Shown one piece after another: positions 1 to 7,645 of a stretch of 64,000 nt of DNA. The notes under the pieces are model-generated. The model saw nothing but the letters and a program-made list of their open reading frames with translations. It was not told where the DNA came from and ran no database searches. How positions within the stretch are numbered: position 1 is the stretch's first letter; every line of letters begins with the position of its first letter. Both the position numbers and the translations under genes were made by a program. The stretch is from CAWUFC02 sp963921335 (GTDB lineage: Bacteria > Pseudomonadota > Gammaproteobacteria > Pseudomonadales > Halieaceae), in NCBI GenBank assembly GCA_963921335.3, contig CAWUFC020000001.1, forward strand, positions 744,001 through 808,000, written 5' to 3'.

Positions 1-20
1 ATTAATGGAGGAAGTTAAAC

Positions 21-1247
21 ATGGGTGATTTTCATCAGAATGGCATGGTTACAACCCTGCATAATCTCTCCCGGAGGCCGGTGGAAGACCTGGAATCGGA
101 GCTGGAGGGTTTTCGCAGCCAACGGCCCATGTCGCTGGTGTTGCCAAGTTTGTACTCCGAGCTGTCCGGTCCTGCCCTGAGCAATATCGTTGCTGAAATT
201 TCCAAGGTCAGTTACCTCGACGAAATCGTGATTGGATTGGATCGCGCCAACGAGCGTGAGTATCGCCACGCGATCGAGTATTTCTCGGCGCTGGGGCAGC
301 ACCATCGTATTCTTTGGAACGACGGGCCGCGCTTGCAGGCTCTCGATAAGCGCCTGCAATCACTCGGTCTGGCACCCATGGAGTTGGGTAAAGGGCGTAA
401 CGTCTGGTACTGCCTGGGTTATGTCCTTGGATCCGGCAAAGGAACTTCGGTGGCACTTCACGATTGCGACATAGTGACCTATAGCCGCGAGTTGCTGGCT
501 CGACTGATTTACCCGGTTGCCCATCCCAACTTCAGTTATGTGTTCTGCAAGGGGTTCTACACCCGGGTCGGCGGCAATCGCATGGGCGGCAGAGTGAGCC
601 GCCTGTTTGTGACCCCGCTGCTGCGCGCACTGACTAAAGTCTGCGGCTACTCTGAGTTTATCGATTATCTGGACAGCTTCCGCTATCCGCTGGCCGGGGA
701 ATTTTCATTGCGCACGGATGTGATCAACGATCTGCTGATTCCCAGTGACTGGGGCCTGGAAATTGGCGTGCTGTCAGAAATGAAGCGTAATTACGCCACC
801 AATCGTCTCTGCCAGGTGGACATTGCCGACGTCTACGACCATAAGCACCAGGACCTGTCCGCTGAGGATGCCAGCACCGGCTTGTCCAAAATGAGTACGG
901 ACATCGCCAAGGCCCTGTTCCGGAAATTGGCCACCAAGGGCGAAGTGTTTTCTACCGAAAAGTTTCGCACCATCAAGGCCACCTATTATCGGGTGGCCCT
1001 GGATTTTATTGAGACCTATCACAATGACGCGATGATCAACGGATTGGAATATGACCGCCATCGCGAAGAGCAGGCGGTGGAGTTGTTTGCACAGAACGTG
1101 ATGACCGCCGGGGATCATTTTCTCGAGCACCCGATGGAGAAGCCCTTCATGCCGTCCTGGAACCGGGTGCGCTCCGCGGCCCCGTCCATTTTGAATGAAC
1201 TCTATGAAGCAGTAGAGGCAGATTATCAGGAGTTCGGTGGTGGCTGA
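21..1247 (+). CDS. gpgS: Glucosyl-3-phosphoglycerate synthase-like glycosyltransferase (GT81 type)
   Basis: This 408-residue protein resembles the retaining glycosyltransferases that move glucose from an NDP-sugar to 3-phosphoglycerate, the first step to the compatible solute glucosylglycerate. A GT-A fold is suggested by the N-terminal VLPSLYSE and EIVIGLDRA strands and by a metal-binding D-C-D (residues 148-150, in ALHDCDIV). The ATG has a GGAGGA ribosome site eight bases upstream. The 3' end overlaps the next gene, a GH13 phosphorylase, by 11 bases, so the two are probably made together. I see no phosphatase gene between them; one could lie upstream of the window. A mannosyl-3-phosphoglycerate synthase role is the main alternative. 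Confidence 0.75.
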   Translation: MGDFHQNGMVTTLHNLSRRPVEDLESELEGFRSQRPMSLVLPSLYSELSGPALSNIVAEISKVSYLDEIVIGLDRANEREYRHAIEYFSALGQHHRILWNDGPRLQALDKRLQSLGLAPMELGKGRNVWYCLGYVLGSGKGTSVALHDCDIVTYSRELLARLIYPVAHPNFSYVFCKGFYTRVGGNRMGGRVSRLFVTPLLRALTKVCGYSEFIDYLDSFRYPLAGEFSLRTDVINDLLIPSDWGLEIGVLSEMKRNYATNRLCQVDIADVYDHKHQDLSAEDASTGLSKMSTDIAKALFRKLATKGEVFSTEKFRTIKATYYRVALDFIETYHNDAMINGLEYDRHREEQAVELFAQNVMTAGDHFLEHPMEKPFMPSWNRVRSAAPSILNELYEAVEADYQEFGGG

Positions 1248-2982
1248 TGCAATGGCACTCCAGGAGCGGCTAATCGCGCAGCTGGCGCTGATCTATCCGG
1301 CGGAAGACATTGAGTCCCTGTCTGTCAGGGTGCTGGATACAATGGGCCTCGCTGCAGACAGCGCTCCGCCGGCGCGGCATCGCAATCTTTGGAGCGAGCA
1401 GGACGCCGTGCTAATAACCTATGGCGACAGCCTGGTGAGAGAAGGCGAGATGCCGCTGTGCAGCTTGCAGCAGTTTCTCAATGATCATCTCGATGACTGC
1501 TTTAGTGTGGTACACATTCTGCCGTTTTTTCCCTACAGCTCCGACGATGGTTTTGCAGTGATCGACTACCTGTCGGTGAATCCTTCGCTGGGAGAATGGG
1601 AAGATGTCAGTGAGATCGCCGCCGATCGCAAACTGATGGCAGACCTGGTGATCAACCATGCCTCCAGCCGTGGCCGTTGGTTTGAGAATTTTAAAAAGCG
1701 GGTGGACCCGGGTCGCGACTTTTTTGTGGAGGCGGACCCCGAAGCCGATCTCAGTGCCGTGGTCAGGCCGAGGGCCAGTCCGTTGCTCACCGCCGTGGAA
1801 ACTGCCGATGGTCAGCGTCATGTCTGGTGTACCTTTGGCCCGGACCAGGTGGACCTCAATTTCGCCAACCCAGAGGTCTTGCTGGAGTTCGTGCAGATCG
1901 TTCGCCACTACCTGGATAGAGGCGTGCGCTGGTTTCGCATGGATGCGGTGGCCTTTCTATGGAAGGTGGTGGGTACTGACTGCCTGCACCTTCCGGAAAC
2001 CCATGAGCTGATCAAACTGCTGCGGACCCTGATCGAGCACTACTGTGATGACGCCGTGGTGATTACCGAAACCAATGTCCCCAACCGTGAGAACCTGACC
2101 TACTTCGGCAACGCCAATGAAGCGCATTTGATCTACAACTTCTCGCTGCCGCCGCTGCTGCTTTACACCATGGTCAGCGGTGACTGCCGACACCTGAAAA
2201 CCTGGATGATGAGCATGCCACCGGCACAAGCCGGTACTGCTTACCTGAATTTTATTGCCTCCCACGATGGGATCGGCCTGCGCCCACTGGACGGCTTGCT
2301 GGAGGACGGTGAAAAACAGCGGCTGCTGACTTGCATGCGTGACTTTGGCGGCCGAGTGACCTCGCGACGCGCCCGGGAGGGCCATGAAAAACCCTACGAG
2401 ATCAACATTGCCTTGTACGACGCAATGGCCGGTACCGTGGAGGGCGGCGCGGATGACTGGCAGCAGGCCCGCTTCCTGTGTGCACATCGCATCATGCTCG
2501 CGCTCGAAGGCATACCCGCCGTCTATATACACAGCCTTTTCGGCACACCGAATGACTACAGGCGACTGGAGCACACTGGCCGCAATCGGTCCATTAATCG
2601 GCACATCTGGCAGTTGGAAGAACTGCAATCGGCACTGGACGATCCTGAACAGCATTATGCCGGGGTATTTGACTCAATGAGTCGTGACTTGCGCCTGCGG
2701 CAGGCCCAGCCAGCGTTCCACCCCAATGCGACCCAGTTCACCTTGCATCTTGGGGCTGAGATTTTTGGTTTCTGGCGTCAGAGTGCCAACCGCGACCAGA
2801 GTATTTTCTGCTTAAACAATGTGACCCATCGTACGCAGACCATCGCGCTGGCGGACATTAATCTTATTGGCACTGATCGCTGGTGGGATTTGTTAAGTGG
2901 CGAAGAAATACCCGAGAACCAGGTCAGCCTCGAGTTGGCCCCTTACCAGAGCATTTGGTTGAGCAATTTAAATCATGAGTGA
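1237..2982 (+). CDS. GH13_18 sucrose/glucosylglycerate phosphorylase-like enzyme
   Basis: This 581-residue alpha-amylase-superfamily protein belongs with the sucrose phosphorylase group. The catalytic triad is visible: nucleophile D236 in RWFRMDAVAF, acid/base E278 in VVITETNVP, and D344 in FIASHDGIG. Family members phosphorolyse sucrose, sucrose 6-phosphate or glucosylglycerate, releasing glucose 1-phosphate. The 11-base overlap with the upstream glucosyl-phosphoglycerate synthase-like gene favours glucosylglycerate as substrate, making synthesis and recovery of the solute one unit; this is inference from context. The GTG at 1237 is used here, but the in-frame ATG at 1252 is an equally possible start. 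It overlaps the carbonic anhydrase gene by eight bases. Confidence 0.8.
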   Translation: MVADAMALQERLIAQLALIYPAEDIESLSVRVLDTMGLAADSAPPARHRNLWSEQDAVLITYGDSLVREGEMPLCSLQQFLNDHLDDCFSVVHILPFFPYSSDDGFAVIDYLSVNPSLGEWEDVSEIAADRKLMADLVINHASSRGRWFENFKKRVDPGRDFFVEADPEADLSAVVRPRASPLLTAVETADGQRHVWCTFGPDQVDLNFANPEVLLEFVQIVRHYLDRGVRWFRMDAVAFLWKVVGTDCLHLPETHELIKLLRTLIEHYCDDAVVITETNVPNRENLTYFGNANEAHLIYNFSLPPLLLYTMVSGDCRHLKTWMMSMPPAQAGTAYLNFIASHDGIGLRPLDGLLEDGEKQRLLTCMRDFGGRVTSRRAREGHEKPYEINIALYDAMAGTVEGGADDWQQARFLCAHRIMLALEGIPAVYIHSLFGTPNDYRRLEHTGRNRSINRHIWQLEELQSALDDPEQHYAGVFDSMSRDLRLRQAQPAFHPNATQFTLHLGAEIFGFWRQSANRDQSIFCLNNVTHRTQTIALADINLIGTDRWWDLLSGEEIPENQVSLELAPYQSIWLSNLNHE

Positions 2983-3613
2983 CATCGAGAAACTGATTGA
3001 AGGCTTTCGCGACTTTCGTGGCGAATACATGGAAGACACCAAAGGCCGTTACCGTGGCCTGGCGGAACACGGCCCTCACTCGCGCATCCTTATGATTGCC
3101 TGCTGCGACTCTCGCGCCGACCCAGCCATCATCACCAACTCGGATGCCGGCGACCTGATGGTGATTCGCAACATGGCCAACCTGGTGCCGCCCTTTGCCG
3201 CAGCCGGTGAGTTTCAGGAAACTGCAGCCGCGCTGGAGTTTGCGGTGACCTATTTGCAGGTGGAGCACATTGTCGTGATGGGGCATTCATGTTGCGGGGG
3301 CATTCGCAGTTTGCTGACGCGATTGATCGATGACATGGAGCCGCACCGTTCCCTGGACCACTGGCTGGTCGCGGCCCAGCCCGCGGCGGAACAGGTATTG
3401 AAAGAGATGCCGGAGGCTGGTCTTGATGATCAGGCCTGCGCCTGTTCCCGCAAAGCGCTGCTGTCCTCACTGGACAACTTGCGCGCTTATCCCGGCGTCA
3501 GTGAACGCGAGCAAGCGGGTGAGCTCACTATTCACGGCTGGTACTTCAATCTGGCGGACGGTGACTTGCAGGGCTATGATCCCGCCACGGAGCAATTTGT
3601 CTCCCTGTACTGA
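2975..3613 (+). CDS. Beta-class carbonic anhydrase
   Basis: This 212-residue enzyme interconverts CO2 and bicarbonate in the cytoplasm. The beta-class zinc site is complete: C43 with the D45/R47 dyad in ACCDSRAD, then H104 and C107 in GHSCCGG. Length is typical of bacterial beta-carbonic anhydrases. The ATG lies within the end of the phosphorylase gene (ATGAGTGA overlap), which indicates translational coupling, although no metabolic tie to glucosylglycerate is obvious. The gene may simply share the transcript. Confidence 0.93.
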   Translation: MSDIEKLIEGFRDFRGEYMEDTKGRYRGLAEHGPHSRILMIACCDSRADPAIITNSDAGDLMVIRNMANLVPPFAAAGEFQETAAALEFAVTYLQVEHIVVMGHSCCGGIRSLLTRLIDDMEPHRSLDHWLVAAQPAAEQVLKEMPEAGLDDQACACSRKALLSSLDNLRAYPGVSEREQAGELTIHGWYFNLADGDLQGYDPATEQFVSLY

Positions 3614-3634
3614 TTTCCGGCAAAAGGAACACCC

Positions 3635-4441
3635 ATGAGCGCGGTGCTGTTTGAAAAACGTGGCCAGCAGGCCTGGATCACCCTGAATCGTCCCGAGTAC
3701 AAAAACCTGATGAACGGTGACATGTTCGTTCAACTGGCGGATGCCTGGCAGGAGGTGCGGGATGACCGCAACATCCGCGTGGCCGTCGTGAGCGCTGCCG
3801 GTGAAGAAGATTTCTGCTGTGGTGGTGACCTCGGCGAGGTGATCCCTCTCTGGACCGGTGGCCGCCAGCCCCAGACCGAGGTCGAGCAGCGCCTGGTGGA
3901 TGATCCGATGATTATTGAAAAGGTCATGCTGAAGGACCAGCCGCTCTATAAGCCGGTGATTTGCGCGGTGAACGGCCGTGCGCTCGGGGGTGGAACCGAG
4001 TTGCTGCAGGCAACGGACATCCGAATTGCTGCCGATACGGCACAGTTCTCTCTGCCAGAGCCCCTCAGCGGTGTGGTGCCGGGGGCGGGCTCCATGGTGC
4101 GCCTGACCCGTCAGCTGCCCTATGCCCATGCCATGAAAATCCTGCTGGGCGGTGAACCCATTTCTGCCACAGAGGCGCTGACCATGGGGCTGGTTTCAGA
4201 AGTGGTGGCCCCAGATCAATTGCAGGCGCGGGCTCAGCAGTTTGCCGACAACGTTTGCCGACAGGCACCACTGGCGCTGCAGGCCATCAAGAAAACCGCG
4301 TTGGATTCCCACACGCTGCCCTGGGGCGATGCCTTCAAGGTGGAGATGGAGCAGGCGGGTATGGTGATGATGTCGAAGGATGCCCGTGAAGGCCCTCGTG
4401 CTTTCAAGGAAAAACGCCAACCCGATTTTAAGGGCGAGTAG
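3635..4441 (+). CDS. Enoyl-CoA hydratase/isomerase family (crotonase) protein
   Basis: This 268-residue protein has the crotonase fold. The first oxyanion-hole segment is CCGGDLGEVIP and the second is NGRALGGGTELLQATDIRIA, followed by a helix rich in hydrophobic and basic residues. These enzymes hydrate, isomerise or cleave acyl-CoA thioesters; the exact substrate cannot be read from sequence. The start is supported by AAGGAA about six bases upstream. It is the last gene of the plus-strand run and converges on a VOC-family gene 12 bases away. A second crotonase lies at 7646-8461, suggesting lipid or aromatic acid use. Confidence 0.88.
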   Translation: MSAVLFEKRGQQAWITLNRPEYKNLMNGDMFVQLADAWQEVRDDRNIRVAVVSAAGEEDFCCGGDLGEVIPLWTGGRQPQTEVEQRLVDDPMIIEKVMLKDQPLYKPVICAVNGRALGGGTELLQATDIRIAADTAQFSLPEPLSGVVPGAGSMVRLTRQLPYAHAMKILLGGEPISATEALTMGLVSEVVAPDQLQARAQQFADNVCRQAPLALQAIKKTALDSHTLPWGDAFKVEMEQAGMVMMSKDAREGPRAFKEKRQPDFKGE

Positions 4442-4453
4442 CGCTGCCACCTA

Positions 4454-4972
4454 TCATTCGGGTAGGTGTGAAAAGATTTGCCCAGGTGTTTTGTTCGTGG
4501 ACAGGTTGCGCACCAGGTCATAGAAGCCCCGAATAGCTTCGCAATCCTGGTAGAGCTCGACCATGTGGCCCAGGGCTGAGCGGGTATCGATAAAAGCGAA
4601 CCCCACCTCGCCGGCACTGGCCTGGAAGCAGCATTCAAATCCTTCTGACTGGTAGCGGTTAATCTCTTCCTCAAGGTTTTGTGCGAACTGTGCCATGTGG
4701 TGCAGGCCCTGCTCGCCCTCGTCGTACATGTCCCGAAAGGCTGAGGGCCCTGGATCGTTCTGCTGGACCAGTTCAATCATCACATCGCCGAGCTGCCCGT
4801 AGGCAGAACTGTGATCAAGGCGCGCGTCATTACCTCTGTAAACAGCATTGTCCAGTGGGATGTTTTCCATCACCAGGAAGGGCCCGGCACCGCGCTGCGC
4901 GGCCCAATACTCGGCCGCAGCGTGAATGTCCGGCACGAAGTATGCCAGTTGGACGAAAGCGCGGTCGGTCAT
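4454..4972 (-). CDS. VOC (glyoxalase/bleomycin-resistance fold) family protein
   Basis: This 172-residue protein has the paired beta-alpha-beta-beta-beta modules of the vicinal oxygen chelate superfamily. An N-terminal FVQLAYFVPDIHAAAEYW strand-helix is followed by a mid-protein GDVMIELVQ strand and a C-terminal ALGHMVELYQ strand; the H and E residues there are likely metal ligands. Members include lactoylglutathione lyases and methylmalonyl-CoA epimerases; I cannot assign a reaction. Its ATG overlaps the stop of the small upstream gene (ATGA), so it is translationally coupled as the third gene of the CDGSH trio. Confidence 0.8.
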   Translation of the reverse strand: MTDRAFVQLAYFVPDIHAAAEYWAAQRGAGPFLVMENIPLDNAVYRGNDARLDHSSAYGQLGDVMIELVQQNDPGPSAFRDMYDEGEQGLHHMAQFAQNLEEEINRYQSEGFECCFQASAGEVGFAFIDTRSALGHMVELYQDCEAIRGFYDLVRNLSTNKTPGQIFSHLPE

Positions 4973-5214
4973 TTACGTGTTGGCCTCTCGTTGCCCCTTT
5001 TGAAATTGCCGGTAGCCTTGGCCAGCAGCAGTTGCTGCTCGCTGCTATCTGCCATTTCCAGGCGCTGCAGCAACTTGATGGCCTCGCGCCCGCTCAGGCT
5101 GACCACGCGCTTGCCCTGGTAAAACAGTTCCAGGCGGTCGTCTCTCAGGGGCTGGTAGGAAAAGGGTTTTTCCTCCAGCCTGCCGCGTTTGTCAGCGATT
5201 ATGGCTGCCGTCAC
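4969..5214 (-). CDS. Small conserved basic protein downstream of the CDGSH gene
   Basis: This is an 81-residue frame, read from a GTG inside the last codons of the CDGSH gene. The body reads like a real protein: a short beta segment (LELFYQGKRVVSLSGREA), a helix (KLLQRLEMADSSEQQLLLAK) and a basic tail with NFKRGNE. I recall this GNFKRGNE-ending small family from other proteobacteria but know no function. The gene overlaps CDGSH by 23 bases and the VOC gene by four, so the three are strongly coupled. The start is uncertain because an upstream extension stays open only as a shadow of the CDGSH frame. Confidence 0.6.
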   Translation of the reverse strand: MTAAIIADKRGRLEEKPFSYQPLRDDRLELFYQGKRVVSLSGREAIKLLQRLEMADSSEQQLLLAKATGNFKRGNERPTRK

Positions 5215-5428
5215 ACAGGGGTTGCTTGGCTGTGGCCTTGCAGCCACAAAAGTACAGCGTTCCGGTCTCCGCGGCCTCATACTTGAGCGGCGTGAATTCG
5301 CTGCCGGCATGGGAGCCGTCACAGAATGGCTGGTTTGTACTCTTGCCACAGCTGCACCAGAAATAGGTGTCACCTGCCTCAACCTCAACCGCAAAGGGCG
5401 TATCTGCTGCGCGTACCGGGTCAGTCAT
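5192..5428 (-). CDS. Tandem CDGSH iron-sulfur domain protein (CISD3-like)
   Basis: This 78-residue protein carries two CDGSH motifs, FWCSCGKSTNQPFCDGSH and YFCGCKATAKQPLCDGSH. Each supplies the three Cys and one His that hold a [2Fe-2S] cluster in mitoNEET-type proteins. A single chain with two motifs resembles the monomeric CISD3/type 3 group. The expected role is electron or cluster transfer. The ATG at 5428 gives the natural family length; the longer open frame upstream has no family similarity. It is the first gene of the minus-strand CDGSH–small protein–VOC unit and diverges from the nitrilase gene. Confidence 0.88.
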   Translation of the reverse strand: MTDPVRAADTPFAVEVEAGDTYFWCSCGKSTNQPFCDGSHAGSEFTPLKYEAAETGTLYFCGCKATAKQPLCDGSHNR

Positions 5429-5516
5429 AGGGTCTGCTCTTTCAAATGGATTTAACCGAGTATAGAAGCTTCTGGAGATTTGGCAGCGGCATGACAAGGC
5501 CTTATCATTCGCCGCC

Positions 5517-7205
5517 ATGAAAATACGCGTAGCAAGTACCCAATACCGCACCGGCAATGATGTCCAGGCCAACCTGGCGACGCTGTTGGATCTCATTGAA
5601 CAGGCCGCCGCTGGCGGTGCCCAGCTGGTGGTCGCCCCTGAATTCGGCAATCATACGAGCTTCTATGAGGATGCCGACCATGCATGGGGTATCGCCGTGG
5701 ACACCGAGGGCGATTACGTTCGCGCGGTGCGCGAGAAGGCTGCCGACTGCCAGATTCATGTGGTTTTCAATGCCACCAGGCGCGGAGAAAGCAAAGGCGA
5801 CATCTACATCACCAACTTCCTGGTTGGCCCCGATGGCGAGCTGATCGGCTATAACGACAAGCAGGTGTTGATGGGTGGCGAGAGTATCTTTCTTAGTGGT
5901 GCCACCGAGCCTGGCCAGGTCTTTGACACCAGCATTGGTCGTATCGGCATGATGTCCTGCCTGGACGGTGTGCCGCCGGAATGCGCTCGTAACCTTGGCC
6001 TGCGCGGGGCACGGATCATCACCAACGGGCACAACAGTTGTGCTCTTGATGAGCCCTATACCCATATCCCCATCATTGCAGCAGAAAACCATTGCTGGGT
6101 TATTGCCTCGGGTAAGCTCGGCCCGGTGGTGGTCGATGAGATGTTGCAGCCCCTGGCTGACCAGGTGCGGATTCCTGCACACCTGATCACGGCCCTTGGC
6201 GAAAACCCGATACTGGATCCCATGGGTAAGGCAGTGGCCCGGTTTGAGTGCGAGCAGGGCGGCCTGATCTTCGCCGACATTGAAGTAGACGAGGCGGATG
6301 ACAAAAACTGGGCAGATGGCGATTTGTTTGCCGATCGCCGACCAGAGCTTTACGGGCCCGTGGCGCAGATTCCCGCGGAGTTTCCCGTTGAGGAATCACC
6401 GGCTTTCAAAGCAGCTGTGGTGCAGTTGCGCAGTGAGCGACCTTTCCATGTGAATATGCAGCGGGCGACAGATCTGGTGGCGGATGCTGCGCACAATGGT
6501 GTTGCCCTGGTGGTGTTGCCGGAGCTGTTCCCCTTCCAGATGGACAGCATTGCCGACAACCTCGATCTGGCGCTGGAGCAAAGCGCGATCGCCGAGCAAT
6601 TGTTACGCGAGACCTGCGTCAAAGCGCAGGTGGCGGTCGCCTTTTCTCTGGTCACTGAAGATGGGGGCCTTCGTCACACCGGCATGTTGATTGGCAGTGA
6701 CGGCACCAGCTGGGGGCAGTATCACGCCACCCACCTGACTCACTCCCAGGCTCGTTGGGCCATTCCTGGCGACGAACTGCCGGTTTGGCAGACGCCGCTG
6801 GGTCGTATTGGCATGATGATCGGCTATGACGCCGTGTTCCCTGAGGTGGCAACCAGCCTGGCGCGGCAGGCAGCAGAAGTGATTGTGCATCCGACCAGCT
6901 GGCGCATCGATTGGGAGCCCAGCCTTGTGATTTGTGAGCGGGCCTCAGAGAACCGAGTCAGTGTGTTGTCGGCAGCGAGGTTTGATTCGCCTGTGCAGCG
7001 GGGTGGCATGATCAACGCCATGTCTCTGTCTGAGCCGCTGCGCGCCGCTGACCTGAACCCGATCCGGCCCCAGGAAGCTCCCCATGATCGGGAGCTGTAT
7101 ATCACGGCAGACATTCATCCCAGCCGCTCTCGCAATAAAGATCTGATCGGATTTGATCTGCAGTGGGGTCGCCGCCACGAACTTTACGACACCCTCGTCT
7201 CTTGA
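5517..7205 (+). CDS. Two-domain carbon-nitrogen hydrolase with a degenerate second domain
   Basis: This 562-residue protein is a head-to-tail fusion of two nitrilase-superfamily domains. Domain 1 (about 1-270) keeps the full triad: E42 in APEFGNH, K115 in YNDKQV and C148 in MMSCLDG. Domain 2 (about 295-562) keeps Glu (E336, VLPELFPF). At the aligned lysine there is alanine (A404, YHATHL) and at the cysteine position there is glycine (G436, MMIGYDAVFPE), so it should not be catalytic. The first domain should hydrolyse a C-N bond in an amide or nitrile; the substrate is unknown. No clear ribosome site precedes the ATG. A perfect palindrome follows three bases after the stop codon. Confidence 0.85.
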   Translation: MKIRVASTQYRTGNDVQANLATLLDLIEQAAAGGAQLVVAPEFGNHTSFYEDADHAWGIAVDTEGDYVRAVREKAADCQIHVVFNATRRGESKGDIYITNFLVGPDGELIGYNDKQVLMGGESIFLSGATEPGQVFDTSIGRIGMMSCLDGVPPECARNLGLRGARIITNGHNSCALDEPYTHIPIIAAENHCWVIASGKLGPVVVDEMLQPLADQVRIPAHLITALGENPILDPMGKAVARFECEQGGLIFADIEVDEADDKNWADGDLFADRRPELYGPVAQIPAEFPVEESPAFKAAVVQLRSERPFHVNMQRATDLVADAAHNGVALVVLPELFPFQMDSIADNLDLALEQSAIAEQLLRETCVKAQVAVAFSLVTEDGGLRHTGMLIGSDGTSWGQYHATHLTHSQARWAIPGDELPVWQTPLGRIGMMIGYDAVFPEVATSLARQAAEVIVHPTSWRIDWEPSLVICERASENRVSVLSAARFDSPVQRGGMINAMSLSEPLRAADLNPIRPQEAPHDRELYITADIHPSRSRNKDLIGFDLQWGRRHELYDTLVS

Positions 7206-7207
7206 AC

Positions 7208-7259
7208 TTCAAGGGGTCAGATAACTTGAAAAATATTTCAAGTTATCTGACCCCTTGAA
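7208..7259. repeat. GGGGTCAG palindrome, copy A
   Basis: A perfect inverted repeat with 24-base arms (7208-7231 and 7236-7259) and a four-base loop, each arm containing GGGGTCAGATAACTTGAA. It sits immediately after the nitrilase stop and just beyond the end of the minus-strand monooxygenase gene, so as RNA it could end transcription from both sides. Copy D at 60002-60082 has the same outer 22 bases. The unit resembles the REP-like palindromes linked to IS200-type/RAYT transposases; that link is inference, as no transposase is present. Confidence 0.85.
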
Positions 7260-7264
7260 AATAG

Positions 7265-7570
7265 CTAGAAGCCGGGGGGTGTGAAGGCTTCTGCCTCGTA
7301 GAAGTTGGCTTCCATATTTAGTAAGGGATATTGCGCCAACAGGGCCTGGAAATCGGCCATATGCGGGGTCTGGAAGTGGGCCATGAGGTGGTCCAGGGTG
7401 TCCCATTTCTCAGTAATGCGAACTACTGCCTCGTTATTGATCTCGATACTGAAGGTGTAGTCCTGGCAGCCGTCCTCCGCGCGGCTGGCCGCCTCCATTA
7501 TGGCGATGCCTTCTCTCAATGCCGGCAGGTTGGCGGGATCAATCTCGCCGCGTGCGTTTACTACGATCAT
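7265..7570 (-). CDS. Antibiotic biosynthesis monooxygenase (ABM/YgiN-like) domain protein
   Basis: This 101-residue dimeric alpha+beta barrel type protein begins MIVVNARGEIDP and has central strands DYTFSIEINN and VRITEKWDTLDHLMAHF, the usual ABM signature. Such proteins are cofactor-free quinol monooxygenases or heme-degrading relatives; the substrate is not evident. AAGGAG lies seven bases before the ATG. The gene is bracketed by two GGGGTCAG palindromes (copies A and B), so it forms a small isolated cassette between two crotonase/nitrilase neighbours on different strands. Confidence 0.8.
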   Translation of the reverse strand: MIVVNARGEIDPANLPALREGIAIMEAASRAEDGCQDYTFSIEINNEAVVRITEKWDTLDHLMAHFQTPHMADFQALLAQYPLLNMEANFYEAEAFTPPGF

Positions 7571-7591
7571 TTTGTTCTCCTTATTTTCAAT

Positions 7592-7631
7592 GGGGTCAGA
7601 GTACTTTGAAAAATTAAAGTACTCTGACCCC
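7592..7631. repeat. GGGGTCAG palindrome, copy B
   Basis: An inverted repeat with perfect 16-base arms (7592-7607 and 7616-7631, GGGGTCAGAGTACTTT type) and an eight-base loop. It lies between the start of the monooxygenase gene and the end of the downstream-facing crotonase gene. It shares the GGGGTCAGA end with copies A, C and D but differs in the inner half (GTACTTT rather than TAACTTGAA). Confidence 0.85.
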
Positions 7632-7645
7632 CTGTAGTTCTAGTC

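Noticed and set aside
7208..7631. Intact insertion sequence
   Set aside because: The enclosed gene encodes an ABM-fold protein, not a transposase, and no target-site duplication is evident.
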